Source of the DNA: Neisseria sp. Marseille-Q5346 | GTDB taxonomy: Bacteria; Pseudomonadota; Gammaproteobacteria; Burkholderiales; Neisseriaceae | DNA: 64,000 bases | Assembly: GCF_946902045.1 (NCBI RefSeq) | Contig: NZ_OX336253.1 | Location: 2,232,001 to 2,296,000, forward strand | Direction of reading: 5' to 3' | Shown here: positions 1 through 8,246 of the stretch, piece after piece | Numbering within the stretch: the stretch's first letter is position 1 | How the letters are laid out: each line of letters begins with the position of its first letter | The notes under the pieces: generated by a model | Seen by the model: the letters and a program-made list of their open reading frames with translations, nothing else | The model's database searches: none | Told to the model about the DNA's origin: nothing | Position numbers and translations under genes: made by a program

Positions 1-66
1 GCTTGTGCCTTTATTGACGGCTGCTTGTTCGCGTTCGCGCATCTGGGCGGCGGTATAGACTTTCAT
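1..66 (-). CDS. NAD(P)H-hydrate repair enzyme, N-terminal fragment (YjeF/Nnr-like)
   Basis: Only the first 22 codons are inside the window; the ATG is at 64-66 on the minus strand and the gene runs off the left edge. The peptide begins MKVYTAAQMREREQ, which matches the start of the YjeF-family NAD(P)HX epimerase/dehydratase, where the YTAAQM segment precedes the first helix. It lies 22 bp downstream of truB on the same strand and may be co-transcribed with it. The assignment rests on this short motif alone, so it is tentative. Confidence 0.5.
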   Translation of the reverse strand, partial: MKVYTAAQMREREQAAVNKGTS

Positions 67-88
67 GATCGGCTCTCTTTGCAGGAAG

Positions 89-1003
89 TTATTTATCGGC
101 GGTATTCATCAGGCGCAAGGCTTTCAGACGGCCTATTTCTTTTTGATATTCCACCAGTCCGATAAATGTGCCGTCTCGGCTGTACACACGGATGGGCTGT
201 TCGGCGGAAATGTCTTCGGTAAACTGGGGGCGTTGGCCGTATTTGAGCATGGTAACGGCGTAGTCGTTTAACTCCAGTTTGGGGAAATGTTGTACCAAGA
301 CATCGCAAGGCAGCAGCAGGGCATCGCGTTCGGCTTCGTCCAATTCTGCCAAGGCTTCGAGCGTGTGGCTTTGGGCAATGGTAAAGCCTGCGGTTTCGGT
401 ACGGCGCAGGGCGGTCAGGTGGGCAAATGTGCCGATATGTTTGGCGATGTCTTCGCTGAGGGTGCGGATGTAGGTACCCTTGCTGCAACGTACGTCTATC
501 ACGGCTTTGGGTGCATCAAATTCAGTGATATCAATGGAGTAAATGGTGATGTCGCGCGCTTTGCGTTCGATAACGATGCCTTTGCGTGCGTATTCGTACA
601 GCGGTTTGCCTTCGTGCTTGAGGGCGGAAAACATAGGTGGCACTTGGCGGATATCGCCCGTTAATGCTTGGCAGGCCGTCTGAAATTCGGACAATGAAAT
701 ATCGGCGCGTGCGGTGGCGATGATTTCGCCTTCTGCATCGCCCGTACTGCTGGCTTCGCCCAGTTTCAGCGTGGCGGTATAGGCTTTGTCGGCATCAATC
801 AGATATTGGGCAAACTTGGTCGCTTCGCCGAAGCAAACAGGCAGAAGCCCTGTGGCCAAAGGGTCAAGTACGCCGGTATGCCCGGCTTTTTCGGCACGGA
901 ACAACCGCCGCGCTTTTTGCAGGGCGGTGTTGCTGGAAAGGCCTTCAGGTTTGTCGAGGAGAAGAACGCCGTTGACCGGGCGTTTGGTGGGTTTGGCTGT
1001 CAT
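89..1003 (-). CDS. truB: tRNA pseudouridine(55) synthase TruB
   Basis: TruB converts U55 in the T-loop of tRNAs to pseudouridine in the cytoplasm. The 304-residue product has the family length. It contains the catalytic signature GHTGVLDPLATG at about residues 41-52, with the nucleophilic aspartate at Asp47, and the N-terminal NGVLLLDKPEGLSS motif. A C-terminal PUA-like region follows (residues ~240-300). It is downstream of rbfA on the same strand, the usual bacterial rbfA-truB order, but here a low-GC hypothetical gene sits between them. A paired-DUS hairpin just upstream separates it from that gene. Confidence 0.97.
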   Translation of the reverse strand: MTAKPTKRPVNGVLLLDKPEGLSSNTALQKARRLFRAEKAGHTGVLDPLATGLLPVCFGEATKFAQYLIDADKAYTATLKLGEASSTGDAEGEIIATARADISLSEFQTACQALTGDIRQVPPMFSALKHEGKPLYEYARKGIVIERKARDITIYSIDITEFDAPKAVIDVRCSKGTYIRTLSEDIAKHIGTFAHLTALRRTETAGFTIAQSHTLEALAELDEAERDALLLPCDVLVQHFPKLELNDYAVTMLKYGQRPQFTEDISAEQPIRVYSRDGTFIGLVEYQKEIGRLKALRLMNTADK

Positions 1004-1021
1004 AGCGTTTTTTTAAGGAAC

Positions 1022-1061
1022 ATGCCGTCTGAAAAAAGAGTTTTATATTTTCAGACGGCAT
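1022..1061. terminator. Inverted DUS pair (AT-DUS), terminator-like
   Basis: ATGCCGTCTGAA at 1022-1033 pairs with TTCAGACGGCAT at 1050-1061 around a 16-nt loop. Such inverted DUS pairs serve as transformation uptake signals and intrinsic terminators in Neisseria. This one follows the 1069-1935 gene on the minus strand, before truB. Confidence 0.8.
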
Positions 1062-1068
1062 TTTATTA

Positions 1069-1935
1069 TCAGTTGAACCATTTAAAGCGATAAGTTGTCC
1101 GCTTGATTTTTATAAATGGAAATGAAGAAACTTCAGAAACCTCTACAGATTTTGGTTGCATGGTTTGCTTTGCCAATGTTGCGGTTACCGTTACACTTTT
1201 GAAAAGTTGGTCTGCATCTATCAGTTCTTTCGTAGTTACCTTATCTGTTTTCAAGAAGCTTTCGTTGCCGATATCAGCAGTCTGATCTATATTAACTTGA
1301 GATTGGTATCGTAATGTTATCTCTTGATCAGTCTGATTTATCAATTGATAAGAACTTGTTTGAATATACGGCATGCCTAAGATAGAAAAATTTTTCTGAG
1401 ATGGTGCAGGTAGTTTGTCAGGGTTAATATCCGCCCAAAGCCATATCCAGTAACTCCATGGATTGTCCATCTTTTTTTGTTTTATGGCATTTTGTATTTC
1501 TAGATTGTTTAATTCCTCCAAGTCATCTTTACTAATACTTTTCTTCTCAAGGCTTATTTTCTTTGATTGAGTGTAAAAATCTTTCCAGTTGATAATATCA
1601 ACAGCTTGTCCTGATTGATTAATTAGTAAAACAAGGGGTGGCAGAGTTTGTGAAGAGAGTACATCTTCTTCGCTAGGTTTGTAATCATTGATAGAAATAA
1701 TATTACGGTTGCCGTAAGACAGTACAAAGTTGCTTATTCCCCGTTTGGTTAATTGAATGAAATACCTATACTCTATCACGTTGGATGAAACATCATTTGT
1801 TTCTGTCACGCCAGATGGAATATCAGTTATCTCTGTTACTTCGGCTTTATTTTGCTTCCAATTAAAAGATAAAGGCGTGGAAAAGGCATAGGACGCTGTT
1901 GCAAATAAAATAGATACAAGCCATTTTTTCATCAT
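1069..1935 (-). CDS. Hypothetical secreted protein between rbfA and truB
   Basis: I do not recognise a family. The 288-residue product starts MMKKWLVSILF with a hydrophobic stretch and a plausible signal peptidase site near SYAFS, so it is probably periplasmic or outer-surface. The body is rich in Ser, Thr, Gln, Ile and Lys, with no Cys cluster or enzyme motif visible, and ends in RTTYRFKWFN. An in-frame TTG at 1953 would extend it into the rbfA stop codon. I chose the ATG at 1933-1935 because it gives a normal signal peptide. The DNA is clearly more AT-rich than truB and rbfA on either side, suggesting later acquisition into the rbfA-truB operon. Confidence 0.65.
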   Translation of the reverse strand: MMKKWLVSILFATASYAFSTPLSFNWKQNKAEVTEITDIPSGVTETNDVSSNVIEYRYFIQLTKRGISNFVLSYGNRNIISINDYKPSEEDVLSSQTLPPLVLLINQSGQAVDIINWKDFYTQSKKISLEKKSISKDDLEELNNLEIQNAIKQKKMDNPWSYWIWLWADINPDKLPAPSQKNFSILGMPYIQTSSYQLINQTDQEITLRYQSQVNIDQTADIGNESFLKTDKVTTKELIDADQLFKSVTVTATLAKQTMQPKSVEVSEVSSFPFIKIKRTTYRFKWFN

Positions 1936-1942
1936 AGATTTC

Positions 1943-2314
1943 TTAATCTTCAACCGGTTTTTCCGCCGCCACTTGGTCGATCAGGCTGGAAATGCTCATG
2001 CCGCGTTCGAGTGATTCGTCGTATTTGAAGTGCAGCTCGGGCGTTTTGAAGAGTTTGATGCGTTTGGCCAATTCGCTGCGCAAATGGCCTTTGGCGTGTT
2101 CCAAAGCTTCTTCGGTGATGTCGCGTGTGCTGTCGTCGAGGACGGTGTAGAACACGGTCGCGTGGCTGTAATCGCGGGTAACTTCGACTTCGTTGATGGT
2201 GATGAAGCCTGCGCGCGGATCTTTCAGACCGGTGCGGACGAGTTCGGCCAGTTCGCGCATGATTTGTTCTTTGACACGGTCTTGGCGGGCGTAGCCGCGT
2301 TGGGGTTTTCTCAT
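1943..2314 (-). CDS. rbfA: 30S ribosome-binding factor RbfA
   Basis: RbfA is a late 30S assembly factor that binds the 5' helix of 16S rRNA and is needed for cold adaptation and 16S maturation. The 123-residue product has the family size. It shows the typical N-terminus RKPQRGYARQDRVKEQIMRELAELVR, the GFITINEVEVTRDYSHATVFYTVL core of the KH-like fold, and the LHFKYDESLERGMSIS region near the C-terminus. It is upstream of truB on the same strand with one gene intervening. A single DUS lies upstream at 2347-2358. Confidence 0.96.
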   Translation of the reverse strand: MRKPQRGYARQDRVKEQIMRELAELVRTGLKDPRAGFITINEVEVTRDYSHATVFYTVLDDSTRDITEEALEHAKGHLRSELAKRIKLFKTPELHFKYDESLERGMSISSLIDQVAAEKPVED

Positions 2315-2401
2315 GGTTTTCCTTGATGTATGACAGGCTGTCGTTTTCAGACGGCCTGCGGTTTGGATTTTGAACAGCTGCCTATTATAACGGAGCGCGG
2401 T

Positions 2402-3910
2402 TTATTGTGCTTGAACCGAGAAAGGCATATCGATTTTTTGCCATTGCGCGCTTTCGTAGTCCAGCGCATCGGCGATGAGGGGGTGTTGCTCCAGCCATTG
2501 GGCGTTGATGCGCAAGATAAAGCTGTGGTTGTTTTCATCGATGCGAAGCTGGGTTTGCGGCGGTAAATCGAGCGGCAGGCGCGAGCGGCAGAAGAGGGCG
2601 GCCAGGCGCAGGGACAATACGGCACACCACATGATTTCGTTGCTACCAATAATGTCCGCCATTTTCTTAAGGTCGCCGCGATGGCCGATAACCAGTTGCG
2701 CCAAAATGGTTTGCTCTTTGCGTGAGAAGCCCGGCATATCGGCGTTTTCGAGAATGTAGGCGGAGTGTTTGTGATAACCGGTATGGGCAATATCCAAGCC
2801 GATTTCATGCAGACGGCCTGCGCGGCTGAGGTATTGGTTCCACAGGGCAAGCTCTTGAACGGTTACGTTTTTGGCGTGGCACAGGCTGTTCATGAAGGCT
2901 TGCGCGGTATCGGCAACGCGTTTGGCTTGGTTGAGGCTGACGTGGTAGCGTTTTTGGAACTCTGCCGTTGTCTGCTCGCGCATGTCGACATTGAGGCTGC
3001 GGCCGATTAAGTCGTAGAACACGCCGTCGCGGAGGGCGGCTTCGGTAACGGTCATTTTGGTCAGCGAGAGTTCTTCAAAAGCGGCCATCATCACGGCCAA
3101 TCCGCCTGCAAAAACTTCGATGCGTTCAGGTTTGAGGTTTTCAAATTTGGCTTTTTTAACCGAACCGGCTTCGATAATCCTATCGGCAAGATAACGCATG
3201 CCTTGGGCAGTAATGTCGGCTTCTTGCGGCAATTCGGCCGCCAAAACGTCGCGTATGGATTTTGCCGAACCGGACGTGCCGATGGCGAAATCCCAACCAG
3301 TACGCTTCATCAGTTTGCTGATGCGTTGGATTTCGATACGCGCGGCGGAAACGGCGGCTTGGAAATCTTTGGCGGTTACTTTGTTTTGGAAGAAGCGCAT
3401 GCTGTACGTTACGCAGCCCAAAGGCAGGCTTTCTGTGGTCAGCGGTTGCAAATCCGAGCCGATGACAAATTCGGTCGAACCGCCGCCAATGTCGATAACC
3501 AGCATTTTGTCGCCTTTGGGCGGCAGGGTATGCACTACGCCGGTGTAAATCAGACGCGCTTCTTCGCGGCCGGCAATCACTTCAATGGGAAAACCCAGTG
3601 CCGCTTCGGCACGGGGTAGGAATTGGGCGATGTTTTTGGCAACGCGGAAAGTATTGGTGGCCACCACACGCACGTTTTCAGGCTGGAATCCGCGCAGGCG
3701 TTCGCCAAATTTTGCCAAGCATTCCAAGGCTTGTTCTTGAGAGGCTTCGCTCAGGTTTTTTTGTTCGTCCAAGCCGGCGGCAAAGCGAACCATTTGTTTG
3801 AACGAGTCGATGACTTTCAGCTGGCCGTTGTTGTTTTCACAAATTTGCAGGCGGAAACTGTTGGAACCCAAGTCGACGGAGGCTAAAACGTTGGCGGGAG
3901 TGGTGGTCAT
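2402..3910 (-). CDS. ppx: Ppx/GppA family exopolyphosphatase
   Basis: This enzyme removes terminal phosphates from polyphosphate and/or hydrolyses pppGpp. The 502-residue protein has the actin-like ATPase fold motifs of the family: VDLGSNSFRLQI at about residues 12-23 (phosphate 1) and VIDIGGGSTEFVIG around residue 143 (phosphate 2). A C-terminal HD-like helical region contains LHEIGLDIAHTGYHKHSAYIL near residue 385. The length fits the long, two-domain Ppx class. Whether polyphosphate or pppGpp is the main substrate cannot be told from the sequence. It is monocistronic, convergent with nothing nearby and divergent from the transglycosylase at 4084. Confidence 0.93.
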   Translation of the reverse strand: MTTTPANVLASVDLGSNSFRLQICENNNGQLKVIDSFKQMVRFAAGLDEQKNLSEASQEQALECLAKFGERLRGFQPENVRVVATNTFRVAKNIAQFLPRAEAALGFPIEVIAGREEARLIYTGVVHTLPPKGDKMLVIDIGGGSTEFVIGSDLQPLTTESLPLGCVTYSMRFFQNKVTAKDFQAAVSAARIEIQRISKLMKRTGWDFAIGTSGSAKSIRDVLAAELPQEADITAQGMRYLADRIIEAGSVKKAKFENLKPERIEVFAGGLAVMMAAFEELSLTKMTVTEAALRDGVFYDLIGRSLNVDMREQTTAEFQKRYHVSLNQAKRVADTAQAFMNSLCHAKNVTVQELALWNQYLSRAGRLHEIGLDIAHTGYHKHSAYILENADMPGFSRKEQTILAQLVIGHRGDLKKMADIIGSNEIMWCAVLSLRLAALFCRSRLPLDLPPQTQLRIDENNHSFILRINAQWLEQHPLIADALDYESAQWQKIDMPFSVQAQ

Positions 3911-4041
3911 AAAAAATACCGGTTGATTAGAAAAACCTAAATGTTACTTGAGGCTGTATCACTTGACAATAAAAGGTATACAGCTCTTTGATTCTGCTCA
4001 TAGATGTATTTTATAATGCCGATTTTAAGCCAATATATCAA

Positions 4042-4068
4042 AGGCTGTCTGAACTTTTCAGACGGCCT
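4042..4068. repeat. Inverted DUS pair (one degenerate) upstream of transglycosylase
   Basis: AGGCTGTCTGAA at 4042-4053 (one mismatch to AG-DUS) pairs with TTCAGACGGCCT at 4057-4068 around 3 nt. It is 16 bp before the start codon at 4084, so it would form a hairpin in the 5' leader instead of at a 3' end. Confidence 0.75.
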
Positions 4069-4083
4069 AAAAAGAGAAAACAC

Positions 4084-4707
4084 ATGAAATCGGAAAACCA
4101 AGATTCCTTATTTTTATCGCGCCGCCGCCTGTTGCAAGTCGGCGGAGCCATGCTTTTGACGCCTGCGACCGCATGGTCTGGGGCGCAACGTGAAGAAACG
4201 CTGGCCGATGATGTGGCTTCCGTGATGCGCAGCTCAATCAATAGCGCCAGCCCTGCGCGGCTGGTGTTTGCCGATTCGAGGGAAGGGGAACGTTGGTTGG
4301 CGGCGATGTCTTCCCGATTGGCACGCTTTATTCCCGATGAGGGCGAGCGCCGCCGTCTGTTGGTCAATATTCAATACGAAAGCAGCCGGGCCGGACTCAA
4401 TACTCAAGTGATTTTGGGCTTGATTGAAGTGGAAAGTGCGTTTCGCCAATATGCGATTAGCGGCGTGGGCGCGCGCGGTTTGATGCAGGTGATGCCGTTT
4501 TGGAAAAACTATATCGGCAATCCGTCGCACAACCTTTTCGATATCCGCACCAATCTGCGCTATGGCTGCACCATTCTGCGCCATTACAACAATATCGAAA
4601 AAGGCAATATTGTCCGCGCTTTGGCAAGGTTTAACGGCAGCTTGGGCAGTAACAAATATCCGAATGCCGTGTTAGGCGCGTGGCGAAATAGATGGCAGTG
4701 GGGTTGA
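4084..4707 (+). CDS. Lytic transglycosylase, SLT domain, Tat-type signal
   Basis: The enzyme cleaves peptidoglycan between MurNAc and GlcNAc with formation of the anhydro product, acting in the periplasm. The 207-residue protein carries an SLT domain: IEVESAF near residue 120 with the catalytic Glu, then GARGLMQVMPFW, then the LRYGCTILRHY helix and a C-terminal ALARFNGS motif. The N-terminus reads SRRRLLQVGGAMLL, a twin-arginine type signal, which is unusual because most lytic transglycosylases use Sec or lipoprotein signals. A longer in-frame start at 3988 would place 32 residues across the DUS hairpin; the ATG at 4084 was chosen instead. Confidence 0.9.
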   Translation: MKSENQDSLFLSRRRLLQVGGAMLLTPATAWSGAQREETLADDVASVMRSSINSASPARLVFADSREGERWLAAMSSRLARFIPDEGERRRLLVNIQYESSRAGLNTQVILGLIEVESAFRQYAISGVGARGLMQVMPFWKNYIGNPSHNLFDIRTNLRYGCTILRHYNNIEKGNIVRALARFNGSLGSNKYPNAVLGAWRNRWQWG

Positions 4708-4864
4708 TTCGGGATAAATGGGATAGGGCAGATGTTGCGTGATGCTGGTTTTCAGTTGAAACCGTTTTATACCGATGAAGCAGGTTTGCGATAAACGGCT
4801 TGCGATTTGACCCCATGCAATTCCTTTGAATCCTGTATAATCGAAAAATCTGTTAATTCACACT

Positions 4865-4900
4865 TTCAGACGGCCTTTCTCAAACTTGAGGCCGTCTGAA
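4865..4900. terminator. Inverted DUS pair
   Basis: TTCAGACGGCCT at 4865-4876 pairs with AGGCCGTCTGAA at 4889-4900 around 12 nt. It sits between the transglycosylase and the MFS gene, 9 bp before the MFS ATG, so it may act in the leader of that gene. Confidence 0.75.
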
Positions 4901-4909
4901 ACACTATTT

Positions 4910-6292
4910 ATGGCAAGAGATAACCGCATTCAAATGTTTCCGCACGAGTGGCGTGCCAGTACCACACTTTCCGGCGTTTACGCACTGCGTATGTTGGGGA
5001 TGTTTTTGGTGTTGCCTGTTTTGGCGATGTATGCCGCTTCGTTGCCCGGCGCAGAAAACAATAAAGCGCTGGTCGGTATGGCGATGGGTATTTACGGGTT
5101 GACACAGGCTTTGCTGCAACTGCCTTTGGGCATAGCTTCCGATAAGTTCGGCCGTAAAAAAGTGATTTATGCCGGCCTGATTGTGTTTGCGGCGGGTAGT
5201 TTTTTGGCCGCAGTTGCCGACAGCCTGCAGATGTTGGTTGCCGCGCGTGCCATTCAAGGCGCGGGTGCCGTCAGTGCGGCGGTAACGGCTTTGCTGGCGG
5301 ATTTGACCCGTAATGAAGTGCGGACGCGTGCGATGGCGATGATCGGCCTGAGTATCGGCTTGACCTTCTCCGTCAGCCTAGTGCTTGCGCCGATGATTGC
5401 CAGCTTTATCGGCGTATCCGGCCTGTTTGCGCTGACCGGTATTCTGACTGTAATCAGTATCGGAGTGGTTGCTTGGATGACCCCTGATCCCGAAGTGTCA
5501 AAAATGCACGAAGATACGCAGGCGCAGCCTTCGCGTATGGGCGAGGTATTGAAAAACCGCCAACTGCTCAATCTCGACTTCGGTATTTTTGCCTTGCATG
5601 CGGCGCAAATGGCTTTATTTACTGCATTGCCGTTTGCCATGACGCAGTTGGGTTTGGAAAAAATCCATCACTGGCAAGTTTATCTGCCGTCAACCATTAC
5701 CGGCCTGATTATTATGGTGCCGCTGATTATCGTCGGCGAAACGCGCAACAAGCTCAAACAAGTGTTTATCCTTGGTATCGTCTGCATTGCCGCGGCGCAA
5801 ATCGGTTTGCTGTTTGGCATGCACTCGGTCTGGTTGATTACCGCTTATCTGATTGTTTACTTTATTGGTTTCAATGTATTGGAAGCCAGCCTGCCGTCTA
5901 TGGTATCGAAAATCGCTCCGTCCGATTTGAAAGGCACTGCGATGGGCGTGTATAACACCATGCAGTCGGTCGGCTTATTTGTCGGCGGCGCAACCGGTGG
6001 TTTATTGTTCCAAAAATACGGTTTTGTAGGCGTATTTGCCTTTTGTAGCGTATTGATGTTGTTGTGGCTGGTATTGGCAGTCATTTCGCCGGCACCGAAA
6101 CCTGTCAAAAACCTCAGCTATCCGCTTAACGCCGAATGGCAACAAAATTCGGATCTGCTCTACCAAAAATTGACCGAAATTGAAGGCGTTGAAAGCATCA
6201 GCTTTAGCGCAGATAAACAAACCATTTATATCAAGGCCTTGCAAAAAGGATTCGACCAAGAGGCCGCCGAAAAAATTATCACAGGAGTGTAA
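4910..6292 (+). CDS. MFS transporter, YajR-like with C-terminal ferredoxin-like domain
   Basis: A 460-residue inner-membrane major facilitator with 12 predicted membrane segments. The MFS loop 2-3 signature appears as [16 protein letters not shown] near residue 85. The [21 protein letters not shown] segment around residue 118 is the drug:H+ antiporter motif C region. The last ~65 residues (after FPAPKP-like linker, from [16 protein letters not shown] to [10 protein letters not shown]) form a soluble domain like the YAM domain of E. coli YajR, whose total length (454) is also close. Substrate unknown. The ATG at 4910 was preferred over an in-frame TTG inside the DUS. It is followed by ssb after 1 bp, so the two are probably one transcript. 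Confidence 0.85.
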   Translation: MARDNRIQMFPHEWRASTTLSGVYALRMLGMFLVLPVLAMYAASLPGAENNKALVGMAMGIYGLTQALLQLPLGIASDKFGRKKVIYAGLIVFAAGSFLAAVADSLQMLVAARAIQGAGAVSAAVTALLADLTRNEVRTRAMAMIGLSIGLTFSVSLVLAPMIASFIGVSGLFALTGILTVISIGVVAWMTPDPEVSKMHEDTQAQPSRMGEVLKNRQLLNLDFGIFALHAAQMALFTALPFAMTQLGLEKIHHWQVYLPSTITGLIIMVPLIIVGETRNKLKQVFILGIVCIAAAQIGLLFGMHSVWLITAYLIVYFIGFNVLEASLPSMVSKIAPSDLKGTAMGVYNTMQSVGLFVGGATGGLLFQKYGFVGVFAFCSVLMLLWLVLAVISPAPKPVKNLSYPLNAEWQQNSDLLYQKLTEIEGVESISFSADKQTIYIKALQKGFDQEAAEKIITGV

Positions 6293-6293
6293 A

Positions 6294-6821
6294 ATGTCAT
6301 TGAATAAAGTTATCCTCATCGGCCGTCTCGGCCGCGACCCGGAAGTCCGCTATATGCCCAACGGCGAGGCCGTCTGTAACTTCAGCGTTGCCACCAGCGA
6401 AACGTGGAACGACCGTAACGGCCAACGCGTAGAACGTACCGAATGGCACAACATCACCATGTACCGCAAACTCGCCGAAATCGCCGGTCAATACCTGCGT
6501 AAAGGCAGCCAAGTGTACCTGGAAGGCCGTATCCAAAGCCGTAAATACCAAGGCAAAGACGGCATTGAGCGCACTGCTTACGACATCATAGCCAACGAAA
6601 TGAAAATGCTTGGCGGCCGCAACGACAACAGCGGCGGCGCACCATACGATGACGGCTACAACCAAGGCGGTCATTCAAGCCAAAGCAGTTACCAACAAGC
6701 GCCACAACAGCAATACCAATCTGCCCCGGCGCAAGAACCCCCAGCCGCCCCAGCCCGTCGTCCTGCCCCGGCACAACCGACCGCTCCGGTTGATGATATC
6801 GACGACGATATTCCGTTTTGA
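6294..6821 (+). CDS. ssb: Single-stranded DNA-binding protein SSB
   Basis: SSB coats single-stranded DNA during replication, recombination and repair and recruits partners through its C-terminal tip. The 175-residue product has the OB-fold start [20 protein letters not shown], the aromatic [18 protein letters not shown] region, and a Gln/Pro/Ala-rich linker. The acidic tip ends DDIDDDIPF, the partner-binding tail. It begins 1 bp after the MFS gene stop. It is the last core gene before the AT-rich recombinase element, which makes its 3' flank the insertion point. Confidence 0.97.
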   Translation: MSLNKVILIGRLGRDPEVRYMPNGEAVCNFSVATSETWNDRNGQRVERTEWHNITMYRKLAEIAGQYLRKGSQVYLEGRIQSRKYQGKDGIERTAYDIIANEMKMLGGRNDNSGGAPYDDGYNQGGHSSQSSYQQAPQQQYQSAPAQEPPAAPARRPAPAQPTAPVDDIDDDIPF

Positions 6822-6865
6822 ATTCTATATACTTGAATTTTGTAAAAAATAAATCATTAAAACCG

Positions 6866-6900
6866 AGAGAAACCTTATATAGCAAGGTTTCTCTTTTTTT
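6866..6900 (+). terminator. Intrinsic terminator after ssb
   Basis: AGAGAAACCTT at 6866-6876 pairs perfectly with AAGGTTTCTCT at 6884-6894, followed by a run of T to 6901. It lacks DUS, unlike most terminators here, and lies at the junction with the AT-rich element, so it may belong to that element. Confidence 0.8.
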
Positions 6901-6971
6901 TACACATATTTTTACTTTTGTTATCTTCTTTGTTAGTATTTATATATATTAACTCTGTAAATTTAGTAGAT

Positions 6972-8246
6972 ATGTATAGACTAGAAACAATCTTGTTTTC
7001 AAATGGAGAACGCTTTTCCCTGTTAGTTAATGAGAAAACTGGGATACCTGATTTTTATTCAACACTATGGGTAACAGTAGAACTACGTAATCAATCCGCA
7101 GTAAATACCATTAGAAATAAACTAGGAACCATACAATGGCTAATGAACTGGGAAAAAGAGAATAATCTTGTTATTAGTGATCTAATTCATAAAGAGATAC
7201 TCTTAACAGAAAATCAATTAGAATCTCTTATTCAACATATGAGACTAAATGTAAAAAAGCAAAAAAATGTAATTAGTACAAAAAAAAGTGTGTCAATGAA
7301 AGGTCGAACTCAATTTATTGATATTTACTCGTCTGTATCCCTTAGTCACCAATATAATAGGCTAACAACACTTTCAGAATACATATTATTTCTATCTAAA
7401 GTAATTAATGTATCTAACGAATATATCGAAAAATTGACGAAACTAATTAAGTTAATTAAAGAGTCAAAACCTAAAAATCATAAACCATTATCCATAGAAA
7501 GTGAGCTACCTGATGGAGTGTTAGATGAGTTTATGTCTATTGCGAACTTTTCTAATCCTAATAATCCATTTCAAGATATTGGAATCAGAAAAAGAAACCA
7601 TTTAATGTTTATCTTATTAAAGGAATTAGGGATTAGAAGAGGAGAACTATTATCAATTCAAATCCCTTTTATTGATATAGGAACAGTTAAATCCTCAATC
7701 ACAATTAGACGAACGCATGATGATAAATTTGACACAAGAAAGAAACAAGCTGTAAGTAAAACGAAAGAGAGACGTCTTCCTATTTCGCAGAAAATAGCTC
7801 AACTTATTGATGATTACATTATGAATTATCGTTCTAAAATTCCACAGGCAAATACACATCCATATTTATTTGTTACTCATCGAAAAGGAAAAACTCAAGG
7901 ATGTCCAATTAGTACAAGTTCTTTTGATAATGTTATTGTACCAGCAATGAAAAAAGTAGATCCTAAGTTCTCTATCATTCACCCACATATTTTCCGTCAT
8001 GAATGGAACTTAGATTTTTCACGAAAGGTGGATGAAAATAATCAAAATGTAAATCATGATTCTTCTCATAAAGATTTTATTTCTCCCGAAAAAGAAGCAA
8101 AGATGAGACAACATCTTATGGGACATACATCAGAAAAATCCGGGAATGTTTATAATCAACGTTATATTAGAGAAAAAGCAAACAAAATATTATTAGATCT
8201 TCAAATTGAGTTCCAAAAAAAAGTTGATAATTATGAGTCAGAATAA
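6972..8246 (+). CDS. Tyrosine recombinase/integrase 1
   Basis: A 424-residue site-specific recombinase. The C-terminal catalytic domain is complete by eye: LGIRRGELLSIQI with the first catalytic Arg near residue 222, HPHIFRHEWN with the HxxR box near residue 340, and LMGHTSEKSGNVYNQRYI with the second His and the tyrosine nucleophile near residues 386-400. The N-terminal ~170 residues are a probable SAM-like core-binding domain rich in Ile, Asn and Lys. An upstream TTG at 6918 is possible, but the ATG at 6972 was chosen. Its last 14 bp overlap the next gene, indicating translational coupling. It could be the GmtY/TnpA-like member of the set (inference). Confidence 0.85.
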   Translation: MYRLETILFSNGERFSLLVNEKTGIPDFYSTLWVTVELRNQSAVNTIRNKLGTIQWLMNWEKENNLVISDLIHKEILLTENQLESLIQHMRLNVKKQKNVISTKKSVSMKGRTQFIDIYSSVSLSHQYNRLTTLSEYILFLSKVINVSNEYIEKLTKLIKLIKESKPKNHKPLSIESELPDGVLDEFMSIANFSNPNNPFQDIGIRKRNHLMFILLKELGIRRGELLSIQIPFIDIGTVKSSITIRRTHDDKFDTRKKQAVSKTKERRLPISQKIAQLIDDYIMNYRSKIPQANTHPYLFVTHRKGKTQGCPISTSSFDNVIVPAMKKVDPKFSIIHPHIFRHEWNLDFSRKVDENNQNVNHDSSHKDFISPEKEAKMRQHLMGHTSEKSGNVYNQRYIREKANKILLDLQIEFQKKVDNYESE

